NCBI GenBank assembly: GCA_009993605.1
Contig: JAACTB010000012.1
Span: forward strand, 124,001-188,000
Direction: 5' to 3'
Source: Erythrobacter sp.
GTDB taxonomy: Bacteria; Pseudomonadota; Alphaproteobacteria; Sphingomonadales; Sphingomonadaceae
Length of the DNA stretch: 64,000 nucleotides
The notes beneath the pieces are model-generated. The model saw only the letters and a program-made list of their open reading frames with translations, ran no database searches and was not told the DNA's origin. The stretch's first letter is position 1, and every line of letters starts with the position of its first letter. The translations under genes were made by a program, and so were the position numbers. Positions 1-10,503 of the stretch are shown here, in pieces.

Positions 1-1509
1 CCCCGGCGCTTCGATCGGAATCACCTCTTCATCCTGCACCCGGCTGCGATTCGCCTTGCGCGGCGCATCGAAGCTGGCGAGCACCGCATCGTCGCGGCCG
101 TAAATGTCCTTGAAAGTCGCCATCTTCCCATCGACGTCGCGCGCCATGGTGAAATAGGTGATGTAGACCGGCCACTGATTGGTGATCGGATAGGCAGTGT
201 ATTCGCCCGACGCGGCGATATCCTGAACCTCCTGCTGGATGCCGGGAATATCGTCCTTGCTCTCCATATTGCCGAGGATCGCCATCGTCATCGCCAGTTC
301 GCGCGCACCTTGCACACGGATACAGCCATGGCTCAGCGCACGCGCGTCCTGCGCGAAGAGATTGCGCGAAGGCGTGTCGTGGAGGAAGATCGCGTGCCGG
401 TTCGGCATGTCGAGCTTCATCAGGCCGAGCGAATTGGTCGGCCCCGGCTGCTGCACCACGGTGACGAAGCCGTTCTCGGCGCGGGTCGCCTTGTATCCGT
501 TCTGGCGCGCCCAGGCCGGATTGCCGAGCACGCGCGCGCCCAGCCCTTCGCCCTTCACGATCGATTGCGGCACCGTCCAGGTGGGATTGAAGATCACGCC
601 TTCGACCATTTCGGCCAGCTGCGGCGTCGCCGTGCTGCCCGGCTTGCCGACGATGGTGCGGTAATTCTTGATGATCTTGTCGTTCACCGTCAGCCGCAGC
701 TGATATTCGGGGACGTTGGTCATCAGATATTTCTTGCCGAGATCCTGCGGCAACCAGCGCCAGCGATCCATGTTCGCCATGATCAGCTTGCGCTTGGCCG
801 AATTGGTCGCCGGAGTCTTGGCGAGTTCGGCCTTCAGCAGCGCGTAGTCGGGATGCACCGGGTCGAGCGCGGTCAGCGTGCCCGCGATATCGCCGCTCGC
901 AAGCGCGCGTTCGAGCAAAATATGCGTCGGCATCCGGTCCGCATCGGGGTCCATCGCGAACCATTGCTTGCGCCCGTCCATCGGCGTGCGCCCGTCGCGC
1001 ATGTCCTCGACCAGCCAGACGAAGCGTTCGCTGGCGATCTGGTTCAGGGCCGGGCCGGCCCCGTCGGCGATCGCGGCGGCCAGCGCCTCGCGCCCATAAT
1101 CCTTGGGCATCAGGCCTTCGGCACCGATCCCGTCGATGAATTTCGCGAGCGCCTGAGCCTCAGCCAGCGACCATTCGCCGACCAGCGAGGGCACTTCCTG
1201 CACGACCTCGCCCGAAACCATCTGCACATCGCCGAAGCTGTCCGCGACGCTCGGCTGCGCAGCAGGGGATTCGGGGGCGGGTTTGGGAGCGGGCGCCGCC
1301 GGGCGCGGCTGCTTCGCCTGCAATGCGGTATAGTCGGGCATGGCGCGCTCGACCTTGGCGGGTTCGGGAGGGAGCAGGTTTTCCGGCCCGCTCGACTGTC
1401 TGGCGTTCGACTGTCCTGCGTTCGACTGGGCAATCGCGCCATTCGACGCGACAGCGAATGCCGCCAAGGCTATTCCCGCCGCACCTGCCTTCAGACCACG
1501 CATACCCAT
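1..1509 (-). CDS. L,D-transpeptidase (YcbB-like), 3' end outside window
   Basis: This envelope enzyme would form 3-3 peptidoglycan cross-links or attach proteins to peptidoglycan. The frame is open from ATG 1509 to the window edge, giving 503 visible residues and no stop. The N-terminus is a signal peptide ending near GAIAQ, followed by a Pro/Ala-rich stretch. A scaffold region follows, then a YkuD domain with the catalytic motif SHGCIRV, in which the Cys is residue 396. Length and order fit the long YcbB type rather than the short ErfK type. The start at 1509 has GGTGA five bases upstream; an in-frame ATG at 1503 is an alternative. It is divergent from the transporter gene to its right. Confidence 0.9.
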   Translation of the reverse strand, partial: MGMRGLKAGAAGIALAAFAVASNGAIAQSNAGQSNARQSSGPENLLPPEPAKVERAMPDYTALQAKQPRPAAPAPKPAPESPAAQPSVADSFGDVQMVSGEVVQEVPSLVGEWSLAEAQALAKFIDGIGAEGLMPKDYGREALAAAIADGAGPALNQIASERFVWLVEDMRDGRTPMDGRKQWFAMDPDADRMPTHILLERALASGDIAGTLTALDPVHPDYALLKAELAKTPATNSAKRKLIMANMDRWRWLPQDLGKKYLMTNVPEYQLRLTVNDKIIKNYRTIVGKPGSTATPQLAEMVEGVIFNPTWTVPQSIVKGEGLGARVLGNPAWARQNGYKATRAENGFVTVVQQPGPTNSLGLMKLDMPNRHAIFLHDTPSRNLFAQDARALSHGCIRVQGARELAMTMAILGNMESKDDIPGIQQEVQDIAASGEYTAYPITNQWPVYITYFTMARDVDGKMATFKDIYGRDDAVLASFDAPRKANRSRVQDEEVIPIEAPG

Positions 1510-1676
1510 TACCTTCACCACGTCTTCACCACCGTATCTTGTGCCCCAGCCCCGTGAGCCCGGACATTGCGCAACAACGCCTTATAGCTCGTTTCTCCTC
1601 TTCTCTCCACTGCAATGGCTTTCTGGCGGCTGAATTTGGACTTGCCCGCCCCTGCCGCCGGTCCCATCGGCGGCTC

Positions 1677-2552
1677 ATGTCGTCCGCCCCTCCCTATCGC
1701 CCGATCCTAGCGGCGCTGTTGGGCGTGGCGGCGTTTTCGCTGATGGATGCGTTCATGAAAGGGGCTTCGCTCGCGATCGGTGCCTACAGCGCCGCCCTGC
1801 TGCGGTCCGCGCTCGGAGTCTGCCTGATCGCGCCGGTCTGGCTGGCGCGGGGCGGACGCTGGCCGGCCCGCCGGGCGCTGCGCTTCCATCTGGTGCGCGG
1901 TGTCGTCTCTGCCTTCATGGCGCTCAGCTTCTTCTTCGCGCTGACCCGGCTTCCGCTCGCGGAGACGATCGCAATCTCCTTCTTCGCGCCGATCCTCTCG
2001 CTCTATCTGGCGGCGATCGTCCTCAAGGAGACCATCCGCCCCGGCGCGATCGCGGCGGGCCTGTTCGGGCTGGCGGGGACATTGGTGATCGTGGGCGGCA
2101 GGATCGGACGCGACACGCTGGATGACGGGGCGGCGGCGGGGCTGGTGGCGATCCTGTTTTCCGCCCTTCTCTACGCCTACAACCTGATCCTCGCACGGCA
2201 GCAGGCGCAACATGCCGGACCGCTCGAGATTGCGAGCTTCCACAGCGGCGTCGGCGCGCTGGTGCTGGCGATTGCGGCCCCGTGGCTGCTCGTCCTGCCG
2301 GATAGGCCGACGCTCGGCGCGATCGGCGCGGCATCGCTGCTGACCGTGATAGCCGCCGCTTTGCTGGGCTGGGCCAATGCCCGCGAAGAGGCACAGGTCC
2401 TCGTCGCGATGGAATATTCGGGGTTTTTATGGGCCGCTCTGTTCGGCTGGCTGTTCTTTGCCGAAACCGTCACGCCGACCGTGCTCATGGGCACGCTGCT
2501 GATCGTGATCGGCTGCGCGATCGCGACGCGGCGGTCCGTCCGGCCCGGTTGA
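1677..2552 (+). CDS. DMT-superfamily (EamA) transporter
   Basis: The 291-residue protein is almost entirely hydrophobic, with about ten predicted membrane segments in two related halves. This is the EamA/drug-metabolite transporter pattern. The conserved [16 protein letters not shown] segment lies near the C-terminus, as in alphaproteobacterial S-adenosylmethionine-uptake-like and RhaT-like carriers. The substrate cannot be read from sequence. ATG 1677 was chosen because the frame upstream encodes Arg/Ser-rich, non-membrane sequence; no strong ribosome binding site is visible, so the start is uncertain. It is a single gene upstream of aconitase. Confidence 0.85.
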   Translation: MSSAPPYRPILAALLGVAAFSLMDAFMKGASLAIGAYSAALLRSALGVCLIAPVWLARGGRWPARRALRFHLVRGVVSAFMALSFFFALTRLPLAETIAISFFAPILSLYLAAIVLKETIRPGAIAAGLFGLAGTLVIVGGRIGRDTLDDGAAAGLVAILFSALLYAYNLILARQQAQHAGPLEIASFHSGVGALVLAIAAPWLLVLPDRPTLGAIGAASLLTVIAAALLGWANAREEAQVLVAMEYSGFLWAALFGWLFFAETVTPTVLMGTLLIVIGCAIATRRSVRPG

Positions 2553-2706
2553 TGTCCCGACCCGAAGATCGGCTCGATGGCCGCAATCGAGACTTTGCCC
2601 CGCCCCGCGCTTGCAATTTCACCGCTTTTCGCCCACCTGCGCCATACATTTCCGCCTCCCCGCCCGATGGCCGGGTGAAGGCTCCGCACAGAAAGGATCA
2701 GCCCGC

Positions 2707-5382
2707 ATGACCCAGGTCGGCAAGGACACGCTCGATACCCGCACAACCCTCACCGTCGGTGGCAAGGAATACGCCTACTATTCCTTCGACAAGGCGGCGG
2801 AGAAACTGGGCGACGTGTCGCGCCTGCCCTTCAGCCTGAAGGTGCTGCTCGAAAACATGCTGCGGTTCGAGGATGGCGGCTTCACCGTCTCGACCGACGA
2901 TGCGCAGGCGATCGCGGACTGGCAGAAGAACCCGGTCACCGGCAAGGAAATCCAGTACCGCCCGGCGCGCGTCCTTCTGCAGGATTTCACCGGCGTGCCC
3001 TGCGTGGTCGATCTCGCCGCGATGCGCGATGCGATCGCCAAGCTCGGCGGAGACACTGCCAAGATCAATCCGCAGGTTCCGGTCAACCTCGTCATCGACC
3101 ACTCGGTGATGGTGGACGAATTCGGCCATCCCAAGGCGATGGAACAGAACATGGAACTCGAATACGCCCGCAATGCGGAGCGGTACGACTTCCTCAAATG
3201 GGGCTCGAAGAGCTTCGAGAACTTCTCCGCCGTGCCCCCGGGCACCGGCATCTGCCACCAGGTGAACCTCGAATATATCGGCAAGGGCGTCTGGTCGACC
3301 AACGATCCCGACGGCAACGCGATCGCCTATCCCGACACCTGCGTGGGCACCGACAGCCACACCACGATGATCAACGGCCTGGGCGTGCTCGGCTGGGGCG
3401 TCGGCGGGATCGAGGCGGAAGCGGCCATGCTCGGCCAGCCGATCTCGATGCTGATCCCCGAAGTCGTCGGCTTCAAGCTGGAAGGCGCGCTGGCCGAAGG
3501 TGTGACCGCGACCGACCTCGTCCTGACCTGCGTGCAGATGCTGCGCGAAGTCGGCGTGGTTGGCCGCTTCGTGGAATTCTACGGCCCGGGCGTCTCCAAT
3601 CTCAGCCTCGCCGATCGTGCGACAATCGCCAATATGGCGCCCGAATACGGCGCGACCTGCGGCTTCTTCGGCATCGACGAAAAAACGCTCGACTATATGC
3701 GCCTCACCGGGCGCGACGAGAGCACGATCGAGCTGGTCGAAGCCTATTCCAGGGCGCAGGGCATGTGGTTCACGCCCGAGAACGAGCCGATCTTCACCGA
3801 CACGCTCGAACTCGACATGGCCAAGGTCGTCCCCAGCCTCGCCGGGCCCAAGCGCCCGCAGGACAAGGTCGCGCTTCCCCAGGTCGACGAGTTGTTCAAC
3901 ACCGATCTTAAAACCGTCTACGGCAAGGACGAGCCGCGCCGCGTAGCGGTCGAGGGTAAGGATCACGATGTCGGCGACGGCGACGTTGTGATCGCCGCGA
4001 TCACCAGCTGCACCAACACCTCGAACCCCGATGTGCTGATCGCCGCCGGTCTGGTGGCGCAGAAGGCCAACGCCAAGGGCCTGAAGCCCAAGCCCTGGGT
4101 CAAGACCAGCCTCGCGCCGGGATCGCAGGTCGTCACCGACTATCTCGTGAAGTCGGGCCTCCAGACCGATCTCAACGCGATCGGCTTCGATCTGGTCGGA
4201 TACGGCTGCACCACCTGTATCGGCAATTCCGGCCCGCTCGCCACGCCGATCAGCCAGGCGATCAACGGCAACGATCTGGTCGCCGCCAGCGTCCTGTCGG
4301 GCAACCGCAATTTCGAAGGCCGCGTCTCGCCCGACGTGCGCGCGAACTTCCTCGCCTCGCCCCCGCTCGTGGTCGCCTATGCGCTCAAGGGCACGGTGAC
4401 CGAGGACATCACCACGACCCCGATCGGCCAGGACCGTGAAGGCAATGACGTGATGCTCGCCGATCTGTGGCCGACCAATCAGGAAATCGCCGACCACCGC
4501 GCCGCCAATATCGATCGCGAGATGTTCGTGAACCGCTACGCCAACGTCTACGAAGGCGACGAGCATTGGAAGGCGGTCAAGGTCGAGGCGTCGGACACCT
4601 ATCGCTGGAATCCGACCAGCACCTACGTCGCCAGCCCGCCCTATTTCGACGGCATGAGCATGACGCCCGCGCCCGTCACCGACATCGTGGATGCCAAGCC
4701 GCTGGCGATCCTGGGCGATTCCACCACGACCGACCACATCAGCCCGGCCGGTTCGATCAAGGAAGACAGCCCAGCCGGGACCTATCTGCGCGAGCATCAG
4801 GTCGCGAAGGCCGACTTCAACAGCTACGGTTCGCGCCGCGGAAACCACGAAGTGATGATGCGCGGCACCTTCGCCAATATCCGCATCCGCAACGAAATGG
4901 TCCCCGGCGTCGAAGGCGGCGAGACGACCTATAACGGCGAACAGATGCCGATCTACGACGCGGCGATGAAGCACAAGGAAGACGGCACGCCGCTGGTGGT
5001 CATTGCCGGCAAGGAATACGGCACCGGCTCCAGCCGTGACTGGGCGGCGAAGGGCACGATCCTGCTGGGCGTGCGCGCGGTCGTGGTCGAAAGCTACGAG
5101 CGCATCCACCGTTCCAACCTGATCGGCATGGGCGTCCTCCCGCTCCAGTTCGCAGCGGGCGATACCCGCAAGACGCTGGGCCTCGGTTCGGACGACAGCT
5201 TCACGGTCAAGGGCCTCGCCGATCTGACCCCGGGCCAGGATGTCGAGGTCGAGGTGACGCGCGCCAATGGCGAGACCTTCACCTTCACCGCCAAGTGCCG
5301 GATCGATACCGCGAACGAGATGGAATATTACCGCAACGGCGGGATCCTCCATTACGTGCTGCGCAAGCTCGCCGCGGACTAA
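2707..5382 (+). CDS. acnA: Aconitate hydratase AcnA
   Basis: This cytosolic 4Fe-4S enzyme of the TCA cycle isomerises citrate to isocitrate. The 891-residue length matches the AcnA/IRP1 family. The three cluster ligands are visible as Cys435 in TSCTNTSNP and Cys501 and Cys504 in [12 protein letters not shown]. The swivel domain carries the [13 protein letters not shown] motif near the C-terminus. The start at ATG 2707 has AAGGA nine bases upstream; an open frame further upstream is leader sequence. The gene stands alone and is closed by two strong hairpins. Antisense open frames across it are GC-driven shadows. Confidence 0.98.
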   Translation: MTQVGKDTLDTRTTLTVGGKEYAYYSFDKAAEKLGDVSRLPFSLKVLLENMLRFEDGGFTVSTDDAQAIADWQKNPVTGKEIQYRPARVLLQDFTGVPCVVDLAAMRDAIAKLGGDTAKINPQVPVNLVIDHSVMVDEFGHPKAMEQNMELEYARNAERYDFLKWGSKSFENFSAVPPGTGICHQVNLEYIGKGVWSTNDPDGNAIAYPDTCVGTDSHTTMINGLGVLGWGVGGIEAEAAMLGQPISMLIPEVVGFKLEGALAEGVTATDLVLTCVQMLREVGVVGRFVEFYGPGVSNLSLADRATIANMAPEYGATCGFFGIDEKTLDYMRLTGRDESTIELVEAYSRAQGMWFTPENEPIFTDTLELDMAKVVPSLAGPKRPQDKVALPQVDELFNTDLKTVYGKDEPRRVAVEGKDHDVGDGDVVIAAITSCTNTSNPDVLIAAGLVAQKANAKGLKPKPWVKTSLAPGSQVVTDYLVKSGLQTDLNAIGFDLVGYGCTTCIGNSGPLATPISQAINGNDLVAASVLSGNRNFEGRVSPDVRANFLASPPLVVAYALKGTVTEDITTTPIGQDREGNDVMLADLWPTNQEIADHRAANIDREMFVNRYANVYEGDEHWKAVKVEASDTYRWNPTSTYVASPPYFDGMSMTPAPVTDIVDAKPLAILGDSTTTDHISPAGSIKEDSPAGTYLREHQVAKADFNSYGSRRGNHEVMMRGTFANIRIRNEMVPGVEGGETTYNGEQMPIYDAAMKHKEDGTPLVVIAGKEYGTGSSRDWAAKGTILLGVRAVVVESYERIHRSNLIGMGVLPLQFAAGDTRKTLGLGSDDSFTVKGLADLTPGQDVEVEVTRANGETFTFTAKCRIDTANEMEYYRNGGILHYVLRKLAAD

Positions 5383-5393
5383 ACGAAACGAAG

Positions 5394-5422
5394 CGGCCCG
5401 CTCCTTTATCGGGAGCGGGCCG
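5394..5422 (+). terminator. Hairpin downstream of acnA
   Basis: A perfect 11-bp stem (5394-5404 with 5412-5422) with a seven-base loop lies 12 bases past the acnA stop. It lacks a clean T-run, so it may protect the RNA 3' end or act together with the next hairpin. Confidence 0.6.
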
Positions 5423-5450
5423 GTTCGTTCGGATCGTGATAAAAGATACG

Positions 5451-5489
5451 AAAAGGGCGGCCTTTCCAGATCGGAAAGGCCGCCCTTTT
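5451..5489. terminator. Bidirectional Rho-independent terminator
   Basis: A perfect 17-bp inverted repeat (5451-5467 with 5473-5489) has a five-base loop. The arms begin with A4 and end with T4, so the structure works on both strands. It separates convergent acnA and the Ser/Thr-rich surface protein. Confidence 0.9.
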
Positions 5490-5527
5490 CGTTGGCGTAC
5501 TTGTGCGACTAGCGCGCAGCTAGCAAA

Positions 5528-6751
5528 TCAGGCCGCAGCCTTCTTCGGCGCGATCTTGCGACGGCGCAGCAGGGCGGCGGCGGCGAGGCCGAACAGGACC
5601 ATCATCGGCGGCGCGGGCACTTCGATGCCGCTGGTCGAGGTGGTGCTGCTATTGGTGCTCGTATTGTCGCAATTGTCGAAGCCGTTGCAGCCGCTCGTCG
5701 AGGACGAGCTCGACGAGGAGGTCGAGGAACTGGTGGACGAACTCGTCGAAGAGGATGTCGACGAACTTGTCGAAGAGCTGGTGCTCGACGTGATGTCACC
5801 CGAAGTCGAAGAACTCGTGCTGGTACTCGTAGACACGTCGCCCGATGTCGAGGAGCTCGTGCTGCTCGAAACGTCGCCCGAAGTGGATGTGGTGCTCGAC
5901 TGATTTTGATTTTGGTTCTGATTTTGGTTCTGATTGATGTCACCCGAGCTGGTGACGTTGCCGGAACTCGTCGAGGTCGAAGACGAGGTCGACACCTGTC
6001 CGGTCGAGGTCGAAACCTGCCCCGTCGAGGTGGAAACCTGGCCGGTCGACGTCGATACCTGCCCCGTCGAAGTGGACGTGCTGGTCGAGACCTGGCCGGT
6101 CGAGGTCGAATTGTCGTTCGAATTCGAATTGTCGATATCGATGTTGATATCGCCGTCGAACCCGCTGGTCGACGTGGTCGTGGTCGTCGTGGTGGTGCTG
6201 CCGGGCCGATTGGTGCCGTCCTGGCCCTGCCCCTGATCCTGGCCTTGGCCCTGATCCTGCGCGAGATTCACGACCACGCTCGTGCTGCCGCCGCCGCTGG
6301 ATCCGAAGAAACCGCCGAAGAAGCCGCCGCCGAAGCCGCCACCGCCGAAACCGCCGCCGACCGCCGGGATCGACCGGGCAGCGGTGCCGCCACCGGTCGC
6401 CAGCGGTCGCGCTTCAGGAAGCGGCGGGACGGGAACCGGGGCCAGCGCGGCACGATAGACCGGCGGGCAGATATTCGCGCCCTGATAGGTCGCCTGCGGC
6501 GAGGTGGCGGGAACGCATTCGACTTGGCGCGGGATGACGCGGGCGGCACGCGGCGGCGGGGCCGGACGCGGAGCGCGCGGCGTTGCTTTGGCCTGCTTGA
6601 TCATCCGGGGCTGCGTTTTCGCGCCCTTGATCGATTTGTAGCTGGGTGCGTCGGTCACCGGCTTTTCCGCGACGTGGACCGCGCCGCCGGCCAGCAGCGC
6701 ACCGCCCGCCGCGGTCGCTGAGAGTTTCGCAAGAGCTGCTTTGACCGACAT
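5528..6751 (-). CDS. Ser/Thr-rich secreted protein with PEP-CTERM-like tail
   Basis: The 407-residue product has a signal-like N-terminus (MSVKAALAKLSATAAGGALL), a Pro/Arg-rich segment with two Cys, a Gly/Phe-rich segment around residues 145-165, and then about 180 residues almost wholly of Ser, Thr, Gly, Asp, Asn, Gln and Val. That part holds repeated STGQVST units, a run of Asn-Gln pairs and a long Ser/Thr tract. The tail has VPAPP (378-382), a hydrophobic helix and RRRK (396-399). That architecture is the PEP-CTERM/exosortase sorting signal, with VPAPP in place of VPEP. ATG 6751 has AGGA eight bases upstream. A role in the cell surface, adhesion or the biofilm matrix is inferred; no exosortase gene is in the window. 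Confidence 0.75.
   Translation of the reverse strand: MSVKAALAKLSATAAGGALLAGGAVHVAEKPVTDAPSYKSIKGAKTQPRMIKQAKATPRAPRPAPPPRAARVIPRQVECVPATSPQATYQGANICPPVYRAALAPVPVPPLPEARPLATGGGTAARSIPAVGGGFGGGGFGGGFFGGFFGSSGGGSTSVVVNLAQDQGQGQDQGQGQDGTNRPGSTTTTTTTTSTSGFDGDINIDIDNSNSNDNSTSTGQVSTSTSTSTGQVSTSTGQVSTSTGQVSTSTGQVSTSSSTSTSSGNVTSSGDINQNQNQNQNQNQSSTTSTSGDVSSSTSSSTSGDVSTSTSTSSSTSGDITSSTSSSTSSSTSSSTSSSTSSSTSSSSSSSTSGCNGFDNCDNTSTNSSTTSTSGIEVPAPPMMVLFGLAAAALLRRRKIAPKKAAA
5640..6190 (-). repeat. Low-complexity coding repeats (Ser/Thr and GQV units)
   Basis: Degenerate short tandem units within the surface-protein gene encode STGQVST, NQNQ and SSST repeats. Such tracts are prone to slippage, so length variation between strains is likely. 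They are coding repeats, not a CRISPR array or intergenic repeat. Confidence 0.8.
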
Positions 6752-6820
6752 AGTTGTTTTCCTGCTCGCTTCCGGCTGGACCACCCATTCTGCGGGGCGG
6801 CCGGGTCATTCAAGGATTCG

Positions 6821-6860
6821 CGTAATAGTAGTTCTACAAACTAAATGTAAATTTTCACTG
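6821..6860 (-). promoter_or_regulatory. AT-rich putative promoter of the surface-protein gene
   Basis: A short AT-rich island stands out in GC-rich surroundings just upstream of ATG 6751. On the minus strand it reads TTTACA, 15 bases, then TACTAT, resembling -35 and -10 elements with a short spacer. It also holds a GTAG/CTAC mini-palindrome. The assignment is tentative. Confidence 0.35.
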
Positions 6861-6966
6861 CGAAAGCGAGTCCTCTCCCCGCCTCGTCCCGAAACGGGAC
6901 CGGGAGCGGCGAAGGTCTTAATCGCGCTCGTGCCCGCGCAACGCCTATCGGCGGCGGCCCTGCCAT

Positions 6967-8007
6967 CTATCCCTCGTCATCGAACATGTCGCCCTGCGAA
7001 CGCCCGCCTGTTACCGGCGGTGCAAGCCCCAGATGCGCCCAGCCGCCATCGTTGAGGCAGCGCCCGCGCGCCGTACGGGCGATCAGGCCGAGCTGGATGA
7101 GATAGGGCTCGATCACCTCCTCTACCGTGTCGCGCGGTTCGCTGAGCCCGGCGGCCAGCGTTTCCACCCCCACCGGGCCACCCTTATAGGTCGTGCCGAT
7201 CATGGTGAGATAGCGCCGGTCCATCGCATCGAGGCCGAGTGAATCGACTTCGAGCCGTGTCAGAGCCTCGTCCGCGACCTGCGCTGTCACGATATCCTCG
7301 CCGAGCACATGCGCGAAATCGCGCACGCGGCGCATTAGCCGCCCGGCAACGCGGGGCGTACCCCGGCTGCGCCGGGCGATCTCGCGCGCGCCGCCCTCGT
7401 CGATGCCCATGCCGAGCAGGCCCGCCCCACGCGTGACGACGCGCAACAGCTCGTCCTCCGTATAAAAATTGAGCCTGACCGGAATGCCGAAGCGATCGCG
7501 CAGAGGCGTCGTCAGCAGCCCCTGCCGCGTGGTCGCACCGACGAGGGTAAAGGGCGGCAGATCGATCCGCACGCTGCGCGCAGACGGCCCCTCGCCGATG
7601 ATCAAGTCGAGCGCGCGGTCTTCCATCGCCGGATAGAGCACTTCCTCGACCACCGGATTGAGGCGATGAATCTCATCGATGAAGAGGACATCGTTGGGTT
7701 CGAGATTGGTCAAAAGCGCTGCGAGATCGCCCGACTTGGCGATGACCGGCCCGGACGTGGCCCGAAATCCGACGCCCAATTCCTTCGCCACGATCTGCGC
7801 CAGCGTGGTCTTGCCGAGGCCCGGCGGCCCGAAGAACAGCACATGGTCCATCGCCTCCCCCCGCGCCTTCGCCGCCTCGACGAACACGCGCAGATTCTCG
7901 CGCGCCGCCTTCTGCCCGACGAATTCGGCGAGGGATTTCGGACGCAGGGCAGCGTCCGGGTCTTCCGGCTGGCGGGCGGGGGAATGGAGAGGGGCGGGGT
8001 CGGTCAT
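6967..8007 (-). CDS. ruvB: Holliday junction branch-migration ATPase RuvB
   Basis: RuvB is the AAA+ motor that, with RuvA, drives branch migration of Holliday junctions during recombinational repair. The 346-residue protein has Walker A GPPGLGKT at residues 60-67, Walker B with FIDEIHRL near residue 110, sensor GATTR, and a C-terminal winged helix with TYKGGPVG. It is the last gene of a four-gene minus-strand cluster and overlaps the preceding small gene by four bases, implying translational coupling. ruvC is not in the window. Confidence 0.98.
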   Translation of the reverse strand: MTDPAPLHSPARQPEDPDAALRPKSLAEFVGQKAARENLRVFVEAAKARGEAMDHVLFFGPPGLGKTTLAQIVAKELGVGFRATSGPVIAKSGDLAALLTNLEPNDVLFIDEIHRLNPVVEEVLYPAMEDRALDLIIGEGPSARSVRIDLPPFTLVGATTRQGLLTTPLRDRFGIPVRLNFYTEDELLRVVTRGAGLLGMGIDEGGAREIARRSRGTPRVAGRLMRRVRDFAHVLGEDIVTAQVADEALTRLEVDSLGLDAMDRRYLTMIGTTYKGGPVGVETLAAGLSEPRDTVEEVIEPYLIQLGLIARTARGRCLNDGGWAHLGLAPPVTGGRSQGDMFDDEG

Positions 8008-8222
8008 GGCTGCGGTTCAGTTTCTTTCTGTTCGATGCAGCCTCTCATGCCGCCGGGTCCGGCCATGTATTTTCCGCCAGCCGCCTCGCATTCATCTGCC
8101 CCATTTAATTTGATGAAGCCGGTCATTCCAAGGATTGCGATCGCGACAATGATGCTAAGCATCAGCGGAAGCAGCCATCTCGGATATGTGTCGGAGACGG
8201 ATGGGAAGAGCCTGTCCCTCAA
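8004..8222 (-). CDS. Small single-pass membrane protein
   Basis: This 72-residue hypothetical protein has one clear membrane helix (about residues 16-37) and a short polar C-terminal part with two Cys ([10 protein letters not shown] and GMRGCIEQ). The Cys pair could form a disulfide if the tail is periplasmic. It overlaps ruvB and the upstream DsrE-like gene by four bases each, so it is an operon member. No function was recognised. Confidence 0.75.
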   Translation of the reverse strand: MRDRLFPSVSDTYPRWLLPLMLSIIVAIAILGMTGFIKLNGADECEAAGGKYMAGPGGMRGCIEQKETEPQP

Positions 8223-8728
8223 AACGGGTTCACCGTATAGCCGCGCCGTTGCAGCAGGGCGTGGGCGGTCATGGCGGAGAGCGCCATCTCGACGCCAGGG
8301 ATCAGGTCTCCTTGCGCGATGCCCTGCCCCGCCGCGCTCTGGCCGCAGACGATGAAGCGCACACCCTCTTCGAGCATTCGTTCGACCATCCCGCGCGACG
8401 CGTTGTCTTCGCTCGCCAGCAAATCCTTCACCGCGCCGCCATGGACGACCACGGCGATGCGGATGTTGTCCGGGTCCACGCCCAGCGATGCGTGCATGTT
8501 GATGAAACGCGCGGCGCTTTCGAAGCCGCGATTGCGGGTGCCATCCTCCGCCGGTCTCGCCACGTCGAAAGCGACGGCGAACTCGGCATCCTCGGGCACG
8601 CGGTCGATCCCCTCGACCGGATAATGCGGGCCGAACTCTTCGAAGATCGGGCCGTAGCGGACCTCAGGCTCCTGTGCGGCGAGAGGCGCCGCCAGCATCG
8701 CTCCCAGAATTGCCAGCATCATACGCAT
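8219..8728 (-). CDS. Exported DsrE-family-like protein
   Basis: The 169-residue protein has a signal peptide (MRMMLAILGAMLAAPLAAQ) and a DsrE/DsrF-like alpha/beta domain. Visible cues are the IAVVVHGGAVKDLL strand-loop and the FIVCGQSA segment with a single Cys at the position where DsrE-like proteins carry the reactive Cys. Periplasmic members of this family are common but poorly characterised. A GTG start at 8743 would overlap the ruvA stop, but ATG 8728 has GAGGAG seven bases upstream and gives a clean signal peptide, so it is preferred. Confidence 0.8.
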   Translation of the reverse strand: MRMMLAILGAMLAAPLAAQEPEVRYGPIFEEFGPHYPVEGIDRVPEDAEFAVAFDVARPAEDGTRNRGFESAARFINMHASLGVDPDNIRIAVVVHGGAVKDLLASEDNASRGMVERMLEEGVRFIVCGQSAAGQGIAQGDLIPGVEMALSAMTAHALLQRRGYTVNPF

Positions 8729-8739
8729 ATCGCCGCTCC

Positions 8740-9339
8740 TCACCCCGCCGCTTTCTTCAACGCAACCCGGATCAGTTCACCCTCGCCCGCGCCATCGCCC
8801 AACTCGCCCTGCGCGAGAGCCACTGCACGGGCCGCGACCGCCGGCTTGAAGCCGAGATTTTCGAGCGCGCTCACTGCATCCGCGCTGGCACCACCCCTGG
8901 GGGCTGCGACCGCGCCAGTCCCGCCACCGCCCGGCAGCGCCCCGGCCTTGTCCTTCAGCTCGTTGACGATCCGCCCGGCAAGCTTGGGCCCGACGCCGTT
9001 CGCGCGCGCCACAGTCGCCGCGTCGCTATTGGCGCAGGCCGCCTGCAATTCGCCCGCCGAGAGCGCCGACAGGATCGCAAGCGCCACCTTGCTTCCCACG
9101 CCCTGGACCTGCGTCAAAAGCCGGAACCAGTCCCGCTCCGCCCCGTCGGCGAAGCCCAATAGCCGCATGTCGTTCTCGCTGACCTGCAAATCGGTGAAGA
9201 CCGTGCAGGCCTCGCCCGCCTCGCCCAGCTGGCTGAGCGTGCGCGCCGAACAATGGACGAGATAGCCGACCCCGCCGACATCGATCACCGCCCAATCGGC
9301 GCCGGTCTCGTCCAGCAGGCCCTTCAACTTGGCGATCAT
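8740..9339 (-). CDS. ruvA: Holliday junction DNA-binding protein RuvA
   Basis: RuvA binds four-way junctions and loads RuvB. The 199-residue protein has the N-terminal OB-fold ([11 protein letters not shown]), tandem helix-hairpin-helix motifs ([10 protein letters not shown] and [17 protein letters not shown]), and the C-terminal RuvB-binding domain after a Gly/Ala linker. The start has GGAG seven bases upstream. It is first in the operon with ruvB, with two small genes between them. Confidence 0.97.
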   Translation of the reverse strand: MIAKLKGLLDETGADWAVIDVGGVGYLVHCSARTLSQLGEAGEACTVFTDLQVSENDMRLLGFADGAERDWFRLLTQVQGVGSKVALAILSALSAGELQAACANSDAATVARANGVGPKLAGRIVNELKDKAGALPGGGGTGAVAAPRGGASADAVSALENLGFKPAVAARAVALAQGELGDGAGEGELIRVALKKAAG

Positions 9340-9435
9340 ACGATTTCTCCGGGCATGGTTTGTTCTTGGCCCTCAAGAAGGAATTGGTCCAGCGCGAATG
9401 GACACAAGCCCACAATTGCAGGCAAGAGGAGAGCC

Positions 9436-10503
9436 ATGAGCTGGAACACATTCGGGCGCGTGTTGCGCTTTTCGACCTGGGGCGAGAGCCATGGCCCCGC
9501 GATCGGCGCGGTGGTGGACGGGTGCCCGCCGGGGCTCGCTTTGTCGGAAGCGGACATCCAACCCTTCCTCGATGCGCGCAAGCCGGGGCAGAACAAATTT
9601 ACGACGCAGCGGCAGGAGGCAGACCTGGTCCGCATCTTGTCGGGCACGTTCGAGGGCAGGACGACCGGCACGCCGATCGCGCTGATGATCGAGAACACCG
9701 ATCAACGATCGAAGGATTATTCCGAGATCGCCAACACCTATCGCCCCGGCCACGCCGATTACGCCTATGACGCTAAATACGGGTTCCGCGACTATCGCGG
9801 CGGTGGGCGTTCCAGCGCGCGCGAAACCGCCAGTCGCGTGGCAGCCGGCGCGGTGGCGCGGCTGGCTATCCCCGAAGTGACGATCTTGGCCTATGTCGCA
9901 GAGATCGGAGGGGATGCCATCAACCCTGAGAACTTCGACGCGGCGGAAATCCAGCGCAATCCCTTCTGGTGCCCCGATGCGGCTGCGGCGAAGCGCTGGG
10001 AGGGGCTGGTGGACGAGGCGCGCAAATCCGGCTCCTCGCTCGGCGCGGTGGTCGAATGCGTGGCGACGGGGGTTCCTGCCGGATGGGGCGCACCGCTCTA
10101 CGCCAAGCTCGATGCCGACCTCGCCGCCGCCATGATGGGGATCAACGCGGTCAAGGGCGTCGAGATCGGCGACGGGTTCGCCGCCGCGCGATTGACCGGC
10201 GAGGAGAACGCCGATCCGATGTGGCCCGCCGATGACGGCACCGAATTCCTCGCCAATCACGCTGGCGGCATCGCGGGCGGCATTTCGACCGGTCAGCCCG
10301 TCCTGTGCCGCGTCGCCTTCAAGCCGACCAGCTCGATCCTGACCCCGGTCGACAGCGTTACGCGCGACGGTCAGGCTACCCAGGTGCGCACCAAGGGCCG
10401 CCACGATCCCTGCGTGGGCATTCGCGGCACGCCGGTGGTGGAAGCAATGATGGCGCTGGTGCTGGCGGATCACAAACTGCTCCACCGCGCGCAATGCGGA
10501 TGA
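9436..10503 (+). CDS. aroC: Chorismate synthase
   Basis: AroC converts 5-enolpyruvylshikimate-3-phosphate to chorismate using reduced FMN, the last step of the shikimate pathway. The 355-residue length is normal. Signature stretches include [12 protein letters not shown] at the N-terminus, [12 protein letters not shown] in the centre and FKPTSSI and RGRHDPC-type (here KGRHDPC) near the C-terminus. AGAGGAG lies just upstream of ATG 9436. Its stop overlaps the start of the MsrQ-like gene. Confidence 0.98.
   Translation: MSWNTFGRVLRFSTWGESHGPAIGAVVDGCPPGLALSEADIQPFLDARKPGQNKFTTQRQEADLVRILSGTFEGRTTGTPIALMIENTDQRSKDYSEIANTYRPGHADYAYDAKYGFRDYRGGGRSSARETASRVAAGAVARLAIPEVTILAYVAEIGGDAINPENFDAAEIQRNPFWCPDAAAAKRWEGLVDEARKSGSSLGAVVECVATGVPAGWGAPLYAKLDADLAAAMMGINAVKGVEIGDGFAAARLTGEENADPMWPADDGTEFLANHAGGIAGGISTGQPVLCRVAFKPTSSILTPVDSVTRDGQATQVRTKGRHDPCVGIRGTPVVEAMMALVLADHKLLHRAQCG

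Noticed and set aside
310..1557. Plus-strand open frame over the L,D-transpeptidase
   Set aside because: The minus-strand frame has the SHGCIRV catalytic motif and a signal peptide; the plus-strand product is Arg/His-rich without a domain.
2698..5352. Long open frame antisense to aconitase
   Set aside because: It is a GC-driven shadow of acnA; the product is rich in His/Asp/Arg with no domain, and the acnA frame has all cluster ligands.
5640..6190. Tandem repeats resembling an array
   Set aside because: Units are short, degenerate and in frame with a secreted protein; there are no equal spacers or cas genes, so not CRISPR.
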